NCBI GenBank assembly: GCA_029268615.1
Contig: JAQWNM010000015.1
Location: forward strand, 23,596 to 87,595
Length of the DNA: 64,000 bases
Source: SAR86 cluster bacterium
GTDB lineage: Bacteria; Pseudomonadota; Gammaproteobacteria; Magnimaribacterales; Magnimaribacteraceae
Direction of reading: 5' to 3'
The first letter of the stretch is position 1. Every line of letters starts with the position of its first letter. Both the position numbers and the translations under genes were made by a program. This document shows positions 1 through 9,700 of the stretch, piece after piece. The notes beneath the pieces were generated by a model. It made no database searches, was not told where the DNA came from, and was given only the letters and a program-made list of their open reading frames with translations.

Positions 1-750
1 GAATCCTCTATGAATGGCAACTATTCCATTAAAAAGGTTTTCATAACTACAATTAGTGAAACCAGTTTCCTCAAATAGTGTTTTCAATTCATCCTGATCA
101 GGGTGCATCCTAATTGATTCTGCAAGGTATCTATAACTTTCTGAGCTTTTAGTTATTAGATTTCCGATAATAGGCATTACTTCAAAGGAATATAAATCAT
201 AGAGTTCTTTAAAGACCTCGTTTTGAGGTTTTGAGAATTCCAGCACCATAAGACTCCCTTTGGGTTTTAGAGAATTATAAATTGACTCGAGAGCTATTTC
301 TTTTTCAGCAAAGTTTCTTAAACCAAATGCAACAGTCACTAAATCAAAACTATCATCATTAAAAGGTAAATATTGTGCATTTATTTGAGCATAGGAAACA
401 TTATTTATTCCTGAATCAAGGAGTCTATTTCTGCCCTCAAGTAGCATTTTTTTATTAAAATCAGATAAAATCAGTTGTCCTCCTTCTCCTATCTTTGACG
501 AGATCAGTTTCGTTATATCACCAGTCCCTCCAGCTATGTCTAGAACTTTAAAATCTTCTCTTATTGAGGATAGCTCAACTGCTAATCTCTTCCAAAGTCT
601 GTGAGCTCCAAAAGATAATAAATCATTCATGAGGTCATAATATTCAGATACATTATCAAATACTTCATTTACAAGTTTAGGCTTTTCTTCTGTATCAACC
701 TCAATAAAACCAAAGTTAGATTTATTATTCGTTTTTTTCTTTTTCACCAT
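1..750 (-). CDS. ubiE: UbiE, demethylmenaquinone/ubiquinone C-methyltransferase (3' end cut by window edge)
   Basis: C-methylates the benzoquinone ring in ubiquinone biosynthesis using SAM. I translated this frame directly: 250 codons run from the ATG at 750 to base 1 with no stop. The N-terminal UbiE signature FDNVSEYYDLMNDLLSFG lies at residues 31-48 and the SAM-binding LDIAGGTGD at about 70-78. The last visible residues, AIHRGF, match the normal UbiE C-terminus, so only a few codons are missing. The start overlaps the upstream lipoprotein stop by one base (TAATG), indicating translational coupling. Confidence 0.95.
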   Translation of the reverse strand, partial: MVKKKKTNNKSNFGFIEVDTEEKPKLVNEVFDNVSEYYDLMNDLLSFGAHRLWKRLAVELSSIREDFKVLDIAGGTGDITKLISSKIGEGGQLILSDFNKKMLLEGRNRLLDSGINNVSYAQINAQYLPFNDDSFDLVTVAFGLRNFAEKEIALESIYNSLKPKGSLMVLEFSKPQNEVFKELYDLYSFEVMPIIGNLITKSSESYRYLAESIRMHPDQDELKTLFEETGFTNCSYENLFNGIVAIHRGF

Positions 751-1601
751 TAGGTTAAGTCATTTATTAATTCTATATAGTAGTCAATTTTCTTTTCAAA
801 ACGTGAGTATTGCTTTTTATCCAATGATTGCATAATTTTTAGACAAGAAGATAGAAAAATTTGTTTATTTCTTTCATAAAAAGTATTTTCTTCCTCCCTG
901 TTAATATTGATATGTTCCAATAGTTCATTATTAAATGATGACTTATCTCGGTTTTTAAGTATCTTAAGAAGCTTTAAATTCCATTCCTCCTGGCTTTCTA
1001 GATAAATCTCTCTGTTATCTTCAAGGTCATCTAGCTCTTTATATAAGATTTCTTTTTGAGAAGCATTGAGTCTAATAGCCAATCTTTTGAATCCATCTAT
1101 GGTATTTTCTTTAGTTTCATTGAGATATTCCTCCTTAGAGAGATCTAAAAATTCTTCTTTATTCTTTTTATTTATTTCCTGGAAGTGCGAATAAATACTT
1201 TGAACTTGTATATCGCTTAATCCAGATGCCAGCTCAATAAAATTTGGTTGAAAGAAATTATTCACTTCAATGAAGTTCGAATAAATTTTCTCATATAAGA
1301 GTTCAAGTGACTTAATGTCTCTATATGTTTCTATTTTTTTTAATTCACCTAAGAGCTGTCTATACACAGGAAGTTCAAATTTTTTATGCCAGTATAAGAA
1401 TTCTTTAGTTGTATTTTTGACAAAAGTTTTTTGCGTTTCAGAGAATTCAGCATATTCAAAAAAGTAACTATTTAAATATTTATCTAGGTTCATGTACCAT
1501 AAATTTCCTATCAAGGAACATGAAGATATAAGAAAAAAAAACAGTAGCCCTAATAAATTTTTTTTTAAAGACAGTGAATTTTCTCTAACTATATACATCA
1601 T
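750..1601 (-). CDS. DUF6279-type lipoprotein
   Basis: A 283-residue protein of unknown function. An N-terminal hydrophobic segment ends in a lipobox-like ISSC at residues 25-28, so it is probably lipid-anchored. The rest is highly charged and appears helical, with motifs (YFFEYAEF, QKTFV, LYWHKK) resembling the DUF6279 family of gammaproteobacterial lipoproteins. It starts with two consecutive ATGs at 1601 and 1598, and an AAGGA lies so close to the first that the second may be used. Its stop overlaps the ubiE start, so the two are cotranscribed. The family assignment is from memory of family features; no function is proposed. Confidence 0.75.
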   Translation of the reverse strand: MMYIVRENSLSLKKNLLGLLFFFLISSCSLIGNLWYMNLDKYLNSYFFEYAEFSETQKTFVKNTTKEFLYWHKKFELPVYRQLLGELKKIETYRDIKSLELLYEKIYSNFIEVNNFFQPNFIELASGLSDIQVQSIYSHFQEINKKNKEEFLDLSKEEYLNETKENTIDGFKRLAIRLNASQKEILYKELDDLEDNREIYLESQEEWNLKLLKILKNRDKSSFNNELLEHININREEENTFYERNKQIFLSSCLKIMQSLDKKQYSRFEKKIDYYIELINDLT

Positions 1602-1637
1602 CCTTCATTATACTGCTTGTTTTATTGTAAGGATAAG

Positions 1638-2198
1638 ATGTTAACAAATGAAAAATATCCAGCTTTAGTTTGGCTGGACTTAGAAATGACAGGATTAGAC
1701 CCTGAATCTGAAAGAATTATAGAGATTGCTACTGTCGTAACTAATTCTGATCTGAACCAATTGATAGAAGGGCCTAATTTAGTAATCAATCAACCAGAAG
1801 AATTTATAGAGGGTATGGATGCTTGGAATGTAGACCAACATGGAAACTCAGGATTGATCGATAAAGTAAGAATAAGCAAGATGTCAATTGAAGAAGCAGA
1901 ACAATTAACTCTTCAATTCCTTAAGCAGTACACCGAAGCAGGTAAGTCTCCTTTATGCGGAAATTCTATATCCCATGACAGAAAGTTTTTATCTTTGTAC
2001 ATGCCTGAACTTGAAAATTTTTTCCATTATAGAAATGTAGACGTAAGTTCTATAAAGGAAGTTGCAAAACGTTGGTTCCCTAATTCCTTAGAAAGTTTTA
2101 GAAAAGAAGGAGGACATCGTGCAATGGTTGATGTGTTAGAGTCAATTGAAGAGCTGAAATACTATAAAAGAAGTCTTTTTAAGGACTTAAGCAAATAG
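1638..2198 (+). CDS. orn: Oligoribonuclease
   Basis: 3'-to-5' exoribonuclease that degrades 2-5 nt RNAs, the last step of mRNA decay, and pGpG. The DEDDh set is visible: D14 and E16 in WLDLEMTGLD, D114 in SISHDRKF, and H160 and D165 in HRAMVDVLES. Length is 186 residues, close to E. coli Orn. An in-frame TTG at 1617 would add seven residues, but the ATG at 1638 has AAGGA just upstream and matches the family N-terminus, so I chose it. It is divergent from the lipoprotein-ubiE pair with under 40 bp between them, so the promoters must be very compact. Confidence 0.96.
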   Translation: MLTNEKYPALVWLDLEMTGLDPESERIIEIATVVTNSDLNQLIEGPNLVINQPEEFIEGMDAWNVDQHGNSGLIDKVRISKMSIEEAEQLTLQFLKQYTEAGKSPLCGNSISHDRKFLSLYMPELENFFHYRNVDVSSIKEVAKRWFPNSLESFRKEGGHRAMVDVLESIEELKYYKRSLFKDLSK

Positions 2199-2201
2199 TA
2201 A

Positions 2202-2534
2202 TTAATCCTTTTTCTTGAAGCCTCCATCTAAAATATTAGGAATAGATGTTACTTTATCCCCTTTATGTTCAGTGATTTTTGGATTACCTTTCTCATCAAC
2301 TTCATCTATTCGGATAATTGAACCTATTGGTATATAGCTTCTTTTGACTCCTTTGAATTCGCTTTTTAGTTTTTCTTCACTAGGATCAACGAGGATTTTT
2401 GAGTTTTGATCAAAAAGATATTCTTCTATCTCAATAAAGCCATAAAGGTCACTTTGAAAGATAGATTGGGCATATAGTTCATATATTTCTCCAAGTTGAA
2501 TTAAGAGAATTTTGTAGATTCCTTTTTTAGCCAT
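2202..2534 (-). CDS. DUF1820 family protein
   Basis: Small conserved gammaproteobacterial protein of unknown function, 110 residues. Recognisable family features are the MAKKGIYKI start, the [12 protein letters not shown] segment, [21 protein letters not shown] and the IRIDEV stretch. The open frame extends four codons further to 2546, but MAKK is the usual family start and I prefer 2534. It converges on orn with only 3 bp between the two stops and is divergent from miaB. No signal peptide or membrane segment is visible. Confidence 0.85.
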   Translation of the reverse strand: MAKKGIYKILLIQLGEIYELYAQSIFQSDLYGFIEIEEYLFDQNSKILVDPSEEKLKSEFKGVKRSYIPIGSIIRIDEVDEKGNPKITEHKGDKVTSIPNILDGGFKKKD

Positions 2535-2570
2535 TACAATCATCACCCATATTATTTATATTTATTATAT

Positions 2571-3896
2571 ATGGGCAAAAAACTATTCATCAAGACCCAC
2601 GGGTGTCAAATGAACGAATATGATTCTAATCGTATGAAAGACCTTTTGCATAATAGTCATGAGTTCAAAATAACCCATAATGAAGAAGAGGCAGATTTAA
2701 TTTTATTAAATACTTGTTCTATAAGGGAGAAAGCTCAAGAAAAGGTTTTTCATCAATTGGGAAGGTGGAAAAGGCTAAAAAAGAAAAATAAGGATCTCAA
2801 AATTGGTGTGGGAGGTTGCGTTGCTAGTCAAGAAGGTTCAGCAATAAAGAAAAGAGCTCCTTATGTAGATATCATTTTTGGACCTCAAACAATTCATAAA
2901 GTCCCAGAATTGTATGATGCTTCTAAAAAAAATAATAAAACTTCAATAGATATCTCATTTCCAAAAACAGAGAAATTTGATGTCCTACCTCAGCCAAATG
3001 AAGAAGGGCCTTCATCTATGGTGTCTATTATGGAAGGTTGTAATAAATACTGTTCTTTCTGTGTCGTCCCTCATACCCGTGGTAACGAGATAAGCAGAGA
3101 TATAGAAGGTATTTTGGATGAAGTGCATCACTTCGTTAAAAAGGGTACAACTGAGATAATTTATTTAGGACAGAATGTAAATGCTTATAGAGATAGTTCA
3201 TCTAAAGTCAAGGGAGAAGGCTTGGCAAATCTTATTAGAGAAACAGCAAAAATTGATGCTGTGACTAGAATTAGATATACGACCTCTCATCCTTTTGAAT
3301 TTGGGGATGATCTAATTGAGGTATATAGAGAAGAGCCAAAATTAGTTAGTCATATTCATTTACCAGTGCAGAGTGGATCAAATAATATACTTAAGGCAAT
3401 GAGAAGGCGGCACACTAGGGAGCAATATCTAAATTTGATAGATAAGATTCATGCTACTAGGGATAATATTTCAATATCTTCAGACTTTATAGTAGGTTTT
3501 CCGGGCGAAACAGATAAGGACTTTAATCAAACCCTGGATTTAGTAACTTCAATAGGCTTTGATGAATCTTATAGCTTTATGTACAGTGAAAGACCTAATA
3601 CTAAGGCAATAGAAATGAATGATTCTGTGCCCTTAGAAGTCAAAAAAGAGAGATTAGAACTCCTACAGAGTGCCTTAAAGAGGCAAGCCCAAGATATAAG
3701 CCGAAAGATGTTAGGTAAAATTGAGAACTGCCTTGTGCTCGGGAGTTCAAAAAAGGACCCTGGTGAGTTTCAAGCTAGAACTGAGAATAACAGAGTGGTG
3801 AATTTTCCTGATGAGGGCAAAGAGATTTTTGGGAAAATAATCCCTTTAAAAATTATAGAGGTTTTGCCAAATTGCTTGAGAGGAATAGCTGTCTAA
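2571..3896 (+). CDS. miaB: tRNA-2-methylthio-N6-dimethylallyladenosine synthase MiaB
   Basis: Radical-SAM methylthiotransferase that converts i6A37 to ms2i6A37 in tRNAs reading UNN codons. Both iron-sulfur sites are present: C12, C49 and C83 for the auxiliary cluster ([27 protein letters not shown]) and the radical-[11 protein letters not shown] with C157, C161 and C164. A TRAM-type C-terminal domain follows. At 441 residues it is normal for the family. It heads the conserved miaB-phoH-ybeY-corC-lnt run, with 4 bp to the next gene. Confidence 0.97.
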   Translation: MGKKLFIKTHGCQMNEYDSNRMKDLLHNSHEFKITHNEEEADLILLNTCSIREKAQEKVFHQLGRWKRLKKKNKDLKIGVGGCVASQEGSAIKKRAPYVDIIFGPQTIHKVPELYDASKKNNKTSIDISFPKTEKFDVLPQPNEEGPSSMVSIMEGCNKYCSFCVVPHTRGNEISRDIEGILDEVHHFVKKGTTEIIYLGQNVNAYRDSSSKVKGEGLANLIRETAKIDAVTRIRYTTSHPFEFGDDLIEVYREEPKLVSHIHLPVQSGSNNILKAMRRRHTREQYLNLIDKIHATRDNISISSDFIVGFPGETDKDFNQTLDLVTSIGFDESYSFMYSERPNTKAIEMNDSVPLEVKKERLELLQSALKRQAQDISRKMLGKIENCLVLGSSKKDPGEFQARTENNRVVNFPDEGKEIFGKIIPLKIIEVLPNCLRGIAV

Positions 3897-3900
3897 TGAT

Positions 3901-4863
3901 ATGGAAAATTTAAAATTTCAATTAGAACCAGAAGATCATCAAAGAATTCAGAATCTGTGCGGACCGACAAATCTTTTCTTAAAGCAAATAGAAAAAACTT
4001 TAGAGATAAAGATTAGTAATAGAGGATTTAATTTTAAGCTGTCCGGTAAAGAAGGTAATCTAGATATAGGAAAAAAGGTATTGCTTGATTTATATGAACA
4101 TTTATCTTCTTCAAATGAATTAACGCAATTGGATGTGCACTTACATCTTGCAGAGGCTTTAAATTCTCCTGATATAGATGTTATGCAAGATCAAAATCAA
4201 AAGAAAATCCATTTAGTTACCCCTAAATTAGTAGTTATACCCAAAGGTGATATACAAAAGAAATATGTTCAAACTATTAAGACCAGAGATATAACTTTTG
4301 GAATTGGGCCTGCTGGAACAGGTAAAACATTTCTTGCTATAGCGGCCGCTGTAGAGCAGTTGATAAGTGGTCAAGTGCAAAGAATCATGCTGGTAAGACC
4401 AGCTGTGGAAGCGGGAGAAAAATTAGGATTTCTTCCTGGAGATTTATCTCAAAAGATTGATCCTTATTTGAGGCCACTGTATGACGCATTATTTGAGATG
4501 TTAGGTTTTGCCGAAGTTAGTCAGATGATAGATCAAAATATTATTGAAGCGTTGCCATTAGCTTTTATGAGAGGAAGAACATTAGATAATTCATTTATAA
4601 TTTTGGATGAAAGCCAAAATGCAACTAAAGAACAGATGAAAATGTTTTTAACTAGGTTTGGTTTTGGGTCTAAATCAGTGATTACAGGTGATATAACACA
4701 AATTGATCTACCTTCTTCGTCTCAATCAGGCTTGATCCATGCTCAAGAAGTGCTTAAAGATTTAGGAAAAGAAATTGGTTTTATTAATTTTACAGAAAGA
4801 GATGTAGTAAGGCATGGGCTTGTAAAAAAAATAGTCCAAGCTTACGAGAATGATAATTTTTAG
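3901..4863 (+). CDS. ybeZ: PhoH family ATPase (YbeZ/PhoL)
   Basis: P-loop ATPase of the PhoH family, thought to act with the YbeY endoribonuclease in RNA or ribosome metabolism. Walker A is GPAGTGKT at about residues 136-143 and Walker B is ILDESQNAT near 233-241. At 320 residues, with an N-terminal KH-like region before the ATPase core, it fits YbeZ. It lies between miaB (4 bp upstream) and ybeY (14 bp downstream), the usual gammaproteobacterial order, so a common transcript is likely. Confidence 0.93.
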   Translation: MENLKFQLEPEDHQRIQNLCGPTNLFLKQIEKTLEIKISNRGFNFKLSGKEGNLDIGKKVLLDLYEHLSSSNELTQLDVHLHLAEALNSPDIDVMQDQNQKKIHLVTPKLVVIPKGDIQKKYVQTIKTRDITFGIGPAGTGKTFLAIAAAVEQLISGQVQRIMLVRPAVEAGEKLGFLPGDLSQKIDPYLRPLYDALFEMLGFAEVSQMIDQNIIEALPLAFMRGRTLDNSFIILDESQNATKEQMKMFLTRFGFGSKSVITGDITQIDLPSSSQSGLIHAQEVLKDLGKEIGFINFTERDVVRHGLVKKIVQAYENDNF

Positions 4864-4877
4864 TCGTAATACTTTTC

Positions 4878-5330
4878 ATGGATATCACATTTCAAAATCA
4901 TAATAAACAGCTGCCTTTAACTAAAAAACAAATAAAGAATTGTATACAACTCTTATTTACCGAAATAGGAAATAAAGATTTTAATAAAATTAACATGTCC
5001 ATAGCTTTCTTATCAGATAAGGATATTAGGGCTCTGAATTTAAAATATAGAGAGGTAGATAAAAGCACTAACATTCTTGCATTTCCAGATTTATCCCCTA
5101 TAGATTTCAACTCTAATTCTTACCTAGGAGATTTAGCAATTTGTTTGTCAGTTGTCCAGAAAGAGGCTAATATTAGGTCTTTAAAATTATCTAATCATCT
5201 ATTTCATATTATTATTCACGGCACTCTACATTTATTAGGTTATGATCATAATAATGAAATTAAAGCTGGTATTATGGAAAACATAGAAATTTCTATATTA
5301 GAAAAGTTAAAAATTACTAATCCTTATTAA
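4878..5330 (+). CDS. ybeY: Endoribonuclease YbeY
   Basis: Single-strand endoribonuclease used in 16S rRNA 3' maturation and 70S quality control. The zinc-binding motif HGTLHLLGYDH is at residues 114-124, giving ligands H114, H118 and H124. Length is 150 residues, typical of the family. It sits directly after phoH and before corC, its conserved neighbours. A minus-strand open frame inside it is only a shadow. Confidence 0.95.
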   Translation: MDITFQNHNKQLPLTKKQIKNCIQLLFTEIGNKDFNKINMSIAFLSDKDIRALNLKYREVDKSTNILAFPDLSPIDFNSNSYLGDLAICLSVVQKEANIRSLKLSNHLFHIIIHGTLHLLGYDHNNEIKAGIMENIEISILEKLKITNPY

Positions 5331-5348
5331 GAAATAATAGAAGACTAA

Positions 5349-6218
5349 ATGAAAGAAGAGCCTCCAAGTATAAACGCCAAGCCCTATGGGCTTGGTTTCA
5401 TGAAACGTTTTTTTAGAATTACTAAAAGCTTTTATCAGAAGTTTTCTTACAAACCTAAAGATAAGGTTTCCTTTTTAGTTCACCTTAAAGATATTTCTTC
5501 TAATGGTGTTATAGAGAAAGGCACTCTAAGAATGCTAGAAGGAGCTTTAAAGGTAAGCACTTCTAAAGTCAGAGATATTATGATTCCAAAGACTCAAATG
5601 ATAATGGTTGACTCAAAGGAGTCTTTAAAAGATTTTTATGAAAGAATAATAGAATCTGGCCATTCTAGATACCCAATTTTTGATTCCGATATAAACAAAA
5701 TAATAGGAATTTTACTTGCGAAGGATTTGTTATCAGAGTCCTTGTTAGGAAAGACTGAGACTTCGGATTTTTCAAAAGTAATGAGGCCAGTAGTATTAAT
5801 TCCCGAAAGCAAGAAGCTGAATACTCTTTTAGATGAATTTAGGATGAATAGGAACCACATGGCTATAGTTATTGATGAGTATGGTGAAGTGACAGGATTG
5901 GTTACTATTGAGGATGTATTAGAAGAGATCGTGGGCGAAATTGAAGATGAAACTGACGATCAATTGAATAAAATGATAGAAAGGAATAAAGATGGAAGTT
6001 ATTTAGTTTCAGCTCTTACTCCCATAGAAGATTTTAATCTTGAATTTAACTCAAATCTTCTGAAGGAAGACTTTGATACTTTGGGTGGTATATTGAGTCA
6101 TCATTTTGGAAAGATACCTAAAAAGAATGATAGTATTTCAATAGAATCATTACAATTTTTTATAGAATCAACTGAAAAAAGAAGAATTAAGAAAGTAAGA
6201 GTTATAAAGTTATCTTAA
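5349..6218 (+). CDS. corC: CorC/YbeX-type CBS-domain protein
   Basis: Cytoplasmic protein of the CorC/HlyC family, linked to Mg/Co efflux and more recently to ribosome metabolism. Two CBS domains are visible (MIPKTQMIMVDSKES around residues 78-92 and the VTIEDVLEEIVGEIEDE end of the second), followed by a CorC/HlyC C-terminal domain at about 205-289. No DUF21 membrane region is present, as in E. coli YbeX. It lies between ybeY and lnt in the conserved run. Confidence 0.9.
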   Translation: MKEEPPSINAKPYGLGFMKRFFRITKSFYQKFSYKPKDKVSFLVHLKDISSNGVIEKGTLRMLEGALKVSTSKVRDIMIPKTQMIMVDSKESLKDFYERIIESGHSRYPIFDSDINKIIGILLAKDLLSESLLGKTETSDFSKVMRPVVLIPESKKLNTLLDEFRMNRNHMAIVIDEYGEVTGLVTIEDVLEEIVGEIEDETDDQLNKMIERNKDGSYLVSALTPIEDFNLEFNSNLLKEDFDTLGGILSHHFGKIPKKNDSISIESLQFFIESTEKRRIKKVRVIKLS

Positions 6219-6254
6219 TTTTATTTAAGAAGTTTTTAGTTATTAAATAAAATA

Positions 6255-7745
6255 ATGAAGACTAAATATTTACTTTCAATAATTTCAGGCTCCCTATTCT
6301 CTTTGAGCTTTGCACCATTTAATGTATGGCCCCTATTAATTTTTTCTCTTGTTTTATATATCTATTTATTAAATGGATTAACTTATAAACAAAGTTTTAG
6401 GGTTGGATATTTATATGGATTAGGTATTTGGAGCGTAGGTATTTCCTGGGTGTATGTGAGTATTCACTATCATGGAAACATAAATATTTATTACTCTATA
6501 ATTATTACCTTACTTTTTATAGTCCTCTTATCCTTTTATTCTGCTTTGCAGGCAATCATTTATAAATATTTTAATTTTAATAGATTATCAGGCCCTCTTC
6601 TTTCATTTTCTTTGTCGTGGGTTTTATTAGAACTAATTAGAGAATCTTTATTTACAGGATTTCCTTGGTTGATTGCAGGTACCTCTATTGCAGGTTCATT
6701 AATAGATGGCTGGATACCAATTATAGGCGCAATTGGCATGTCAATTTTAATATCAGTCCTTTCAGGATCAATATATATTTTAATTACACAGTTAAATAAT
6801 AGAAAATTAGTAACTTTTGCAGTTATTACTATCTTAGTTATAGTCACCCCCGGTTATTTATTGAAAGATATAAATTGGACTCAAAAAAAAGATCAAATAA
6901 CTATTTCAGTAATTCAGCCTAATTTAACTTTAAAAGAGAAATGGAGTTTATCAGGCATACAAAAAACTAGAAGAATATTTGAAAAAGCTATAAAACAAGC
7001 AGACAACAAAGAACTAATTATCTTTCCTGAAACAGCATTAATTCTTAATGAAAGTAAGCAGATAAATTGGTTAAATTCTATGGATAAGTCTGCTCGACTA
7101 AAAGAAGTAGGTATCATTACTGGCATTATAGAAAGAAAGGAAACTGATCTTAATTCTGAAGATTCATTAATTTATAACAGAATAAAGGGATTTGGAGATG
7201 CACAAGGTTCATATAACAAAATAAAATTAGTCCCTTTTGGAGAATTCATCCCTTTCAATAGATTTAGCGGAAATTTACTAGATCTTATTGGATTAAAACT
7301 TACAAATACCATCCCAGGTCAAGATTATAGTTCTATAATATTCAAGGATAATAATATCTCACCTTCAATATGCTATGAAGTAGCTTTTAGTAATTTAATT
7401 AGAAAATCATCTTTAAATAGCAACTTATTAGTAACAATTAGCAATGATACTTGGTTTGGAGGTTCTATTGGACCAGACCAGCATTTGGAGATAGCCCAAA
7501 ATAGAGCAATAGAACATCAAAAACCTTTAATAAGGTCTACAAACAGTGGCATAAGTTCTATAATTGATAAAAATGGTAATTTTTTACTAAAACAAGGAAA
7601 TTTTGAAGATAAATCTATGAAAGCCACAATTAGCAGCTATCAAGGATTAACTCCTTTCGTTAAATATGGGTACTTATTTACTTATATATACTTAATATTA
7701 GGTTATTTATGGTTATTTTTTAAAAAAGTAACAAAAGTATCATAA
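6255..7745 (+). CDS. lnt: Apolipoprotein N-acyltransferase
   Basis: Inner-membrane enzyme that adds the third acyl chain to lipoproteins after LspA cleavage. The first 200 residues hold about six hydrophobic membrane segments; a periplasmic nitrilase domain follows. The catalytic triad is visible as E259 (IFPETAL), K322 (YNKIKLVPFGE) and C373 (SICYEVAF). A final membrane helix is at 475-490. At 496 residues it is family-sized. Last of the conserved miaB-lnt run; the next gene encodes a lipoprotein, a likely Lnt substrate. Confidence 0.96.
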   Translation: MKTKYLLSIISGSLFSLSFAPFNVWPLLIFSLVLYIYLLNGLTYKQSFRVGYLYGLGIWSVGISWVYVSIHYHGNINIYYSIIITLLFIVLLSFYSALQAIIYKYFNFNRLSGPLLSFSLSWVLLELIRESLFTGFPWLIAGTSIAGSLIDGWIPIIGAIGMSILISVLSGSIYILITQLNNRKLVTFAVITILVIVTPGYLLKDINWTQKKDQITISVIQPNLTLKEKWSLSGIQKTRRIFEKAIKQADNKELIIFPETALILNESKQINWLNSMDKSARLKEVGIITGIIERKETDLNSEDSLIYNRIKGFGDAQGSYNKIKLVPFGEFIPFNRFSGNLLDLIGLKLTNTIPGQDYSSIIFKDNNISPSICYEVAFSNLIRKSSLNSNLLVTISNDTWFGGSIGPDQHLEIAQNRAIEHQKPLIRSTNSGISSIIDKNGNFLLKQGNFEDKSMKATISSYQGLTPFVKYGYLFTYIYLILGYLWLFFKKVTKVS

Positions 7746-7759
7746 TTAATATTTAAAAA

Positions 7760-8377
7760 ATGAACTTATTAAAAAAACTACATATATTGCCAATTATATT
7801 CTTTTTAGCTTCTTGTAATGTAACAAATGTTGATTATTTAATTAGTGATCAGCAAAAAATCTTATATTCTATAAAAGAAATAGATGATACATTCTTAAAA
7901 AAAGATATTATTTTTATTGATATTACTTCTCAATCACTATATTTTTTAAAAAAGGGACAGGTTTTTAAAAAATACACTATTTCCTCTTCTAAGTATGGTA
8001 CAGGTAGTAGTGAGGGGAGCTTAAAAACGCCTTTAGGTATTCATTCTATTAAACAAAAAATAGGAAAAGATCTTCCTTTAGGAGCAATTCTAAAGGGAAG
8101 GGTCTGGAATGGGGATATAGCTCAAATTATTTCTGAACCTATTGATACTAATTTTGATCATGTAACTTCTAGAGTTTTATGGCTAGAGGGTTTAGAAAAT
8201 GGTTTAAACAGAGGAAAAGGGATAGACTCTTACAACAGATTTATATATATTCACGGCACAGCAGAAGAAGGATTGATAGGAAGTCCTGCTTCAGATGGCT
8301 GCATTAGGATGTATAACGATGATGTTGTAGATTTGTACAATCTATCTGAAATTGATATGCCTGTTTTAATTTTTTAA
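7760..8377 (+). CDS. YkuD-type L,D-transpeptidase lipoprotein
   Basis: Predicted periplasmic lipoprotein with an L,D-transpeptidase (YkuD) fold, which makes 3-3 peptidoglycan crosslinks or attaches envelope proteins to peptidoglycan. The signal peptide ends in a lipobox FLASC with C19. The catalytic signature spans IHGTAEEG (H165) to SDGCIRM (C181), near the C-terminus, and VFIDI-type N-terminal strands are present. Length is 205 residues. It lies 14 bp after lnt and 14 bp before an exported glutathione peroxidase, suggesting a shared envelope-directed transcript. Confidence 0.88.
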   Translation: MNLLKKLHILPIIFFLASCNVTNVDYLISDQQKILYSIKEIDDTFLKKDIIFIDITSQSLYFLKKGQVFKKYTISSSKYGTGSSEGSLKTPLGIHSIKQKIGKDLPLGAILKGRVWNGDIAQIISEPIDTNFDHVTSRVLWLEGLENGLNRGKGIDSYNRFIYIHGTAEEGLIGSPASDGCIRMYNDDVVDLYNLSEIDMPVLIF

Positions 8378-8391
8378 TATAGGAGCTAATT

Positions 8392-8943
8392 TTGAAAAAA
8401 TTATTTTTTTTATTTTTTTTAACAATTCCATTTTATTCTTATTCTCAATGTCCTGAAATTTTAGATCATGACATTAGGGTTTTAGCTTCTTCGGAAAGTA
8501 GAAGCCTGTGTGACTTTAAAGATAAGGTAATATTAGCTGTAAATGTAGCTAGTCAATGTGGCTATACTTATCAATATGAATCTTTACAAAGTTTATATTC
8601 AAAATATAAAAGTAAAGATTTTGTAGTACTTGGTTTTCCCTCTAATGATTTCTTCCAAGAAAGAGCAAAAGATGAAGATGAAGTAAAAGAGTTCTGTAAA
8701 ACAACATATGGTGTGGATTTTCCAATGTTTAAAAGATCTCATGTAAAAACTGGCGGAGGGATGATCAGAAAATCTTTTAAACCAAATTCTTTTTATGAAG
8801 ATTTAATTAAAGAAACTGGTATTGAACCAACCTGGAATTTCAATAAATATTTAATTTCAAAGGATGGCAAAGTTCTTCATTTTGACCAGAAGGTTGAACC
8901 TGATAGTGAGCAATTACTTACAGCTATATCACTACTTTTATAA
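8392..8943 (+). CDS. Exported glutathione peroxidase (thiol peroxidase GPx family)
   Basis: Reduces hydroperoxides using a thiol donor. The catalytic cysteine is C56 in NVASQCGYT; the family Trp is in TWNFNKYLI and the Gln in FFQERA. Unlike the cytoplasmic BtuE type it begins with a clear signal peptide (KKLFFLFFLTIPFYSYS) and should act in the periplasm. Translation starts at TTG 8392 after AGGAG at 8381-8385; no better ATG matches this spacing. It converges on rpiA and the two genes overlap by 6 bp. Confidence 0.9.
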   Translation: MKKLFFLFFLTIPFYSYSQCPEILDHDIRVLASSESRSLCDFKDKVILAVNVASQCGYTYQYESLQSLYSKYKSKDFVVLGFPSNDFFQERAKDEDEVKEFCKTTYGVDFPMFKRSHVKTGGGMIRKSFKPNSFYEDLIKETGIEPTWNFNKYLISKDGKVLHFDQKVEPDSEQLLTAISLLL

Positions 8944-9618
8944 GGTTTCTATATTTATTATTTTTATATCTTGATCTGATGCTTCAATAATTACATCAGC
9001 TTTTCTTTTAGAAAAAATACCATTTTCTACAATGCCAGGTATATTATTAAGTGTATTTTCCATGTCGTAAGGTACCGGAATTTTTAGATTATGTACGTCT
9101 AATATTTGATTACCATTATCTGTAATAAAATTAGTTCTATATACTGGCTTTCCTCCCATTCTCATTACTTCACGCGCTATTGAACTTCTAGCAATTTCTA
9201 GCACTTCAATTGGTAAAGGGAATCTGCCTAACAAATCAACGTTTTTAGAATCATCCACAATGCATAAAAATTTCTTTGAGGAGTATGCTAGGATTTTTTC
9301 TCTAGTTAGGGCACCTCCTCCACCCTTAATTAATTCAAAGTTAGAATTAAATTCATCAGCACCATCTATATAGAAATCTATTCCGTGCACCTCATTGAGT
9401 TCTAGTATATTAATGCCTGAAGTAAGTAATAAATTTTTAGAGGCTTCAGAGCTGCATATAGCTGCTTTAAAAGTGAGCTTACTTTTAATTAATTCATCAA
9501 TAAAAAAGTTAGTTGTTGAGCCTGTGCCTATTCCTATTACTGAATCTTCATTCAGAAAAGGGAGTATAAATTCAAAAGCTTTTTTAGCAGCTTCTTTCTT
9601 TTTGGTGTTTTGATCCAT
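8938..9618 (-). CDS. rpiA: Ribose-5-phosphate isomerase A
   Basis: Interconverts ribose 5-phosphate and ribulose 5-phosphate in the pentose phosphate pathway. Visible motifs are the phosphate loop GIGTGSTTNFFID, the catalytic DGADEFN and the KGGGGALTREKIL loop with the active-site Lys. Length is 226 residues, normal for RpiA. It is divergent from ilvA, as in many gammaproteobacteria, with an 82 bp intergenic region, and its 3' end overlaps the peroxidase gene by 6 bp. Confidence 0.96.
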   Translation of the reverse strand: MDQNTKKKEAAKKAFEFILPFLNEDSVIGIGTGSTTNFFIDELIKSKLTFKAAICSSEASKNLLLTSGINILELNEVHGIDFYIDGADEFNSNFELIKGGGGALTREKILAYSSKKFLCIVDDSKNVDLLGRFPLPIEVLEIARSSIAREVMRMGGKPVYRTNFITDNGNQILDVHNLKIPVPYDMENTLNNIPGIVENGIFSKRKADVIIEASDQDIKIINIETL

Positions 9619-9700
9619 AGAATAAATATGTATAAGGTGATTATTATTTACCTCAAAGTATAATGATCTTTTCCTATTATTTGGGAATTATTAAAATTTA

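Noticed and set aside
9619..9700. AGGT-N-ACCT inverted repeat and TATAAT between rpiA and ilvA
   Set aside because: The arms are only four bases and the -35 is poor; too weak to call an operator or promoter.
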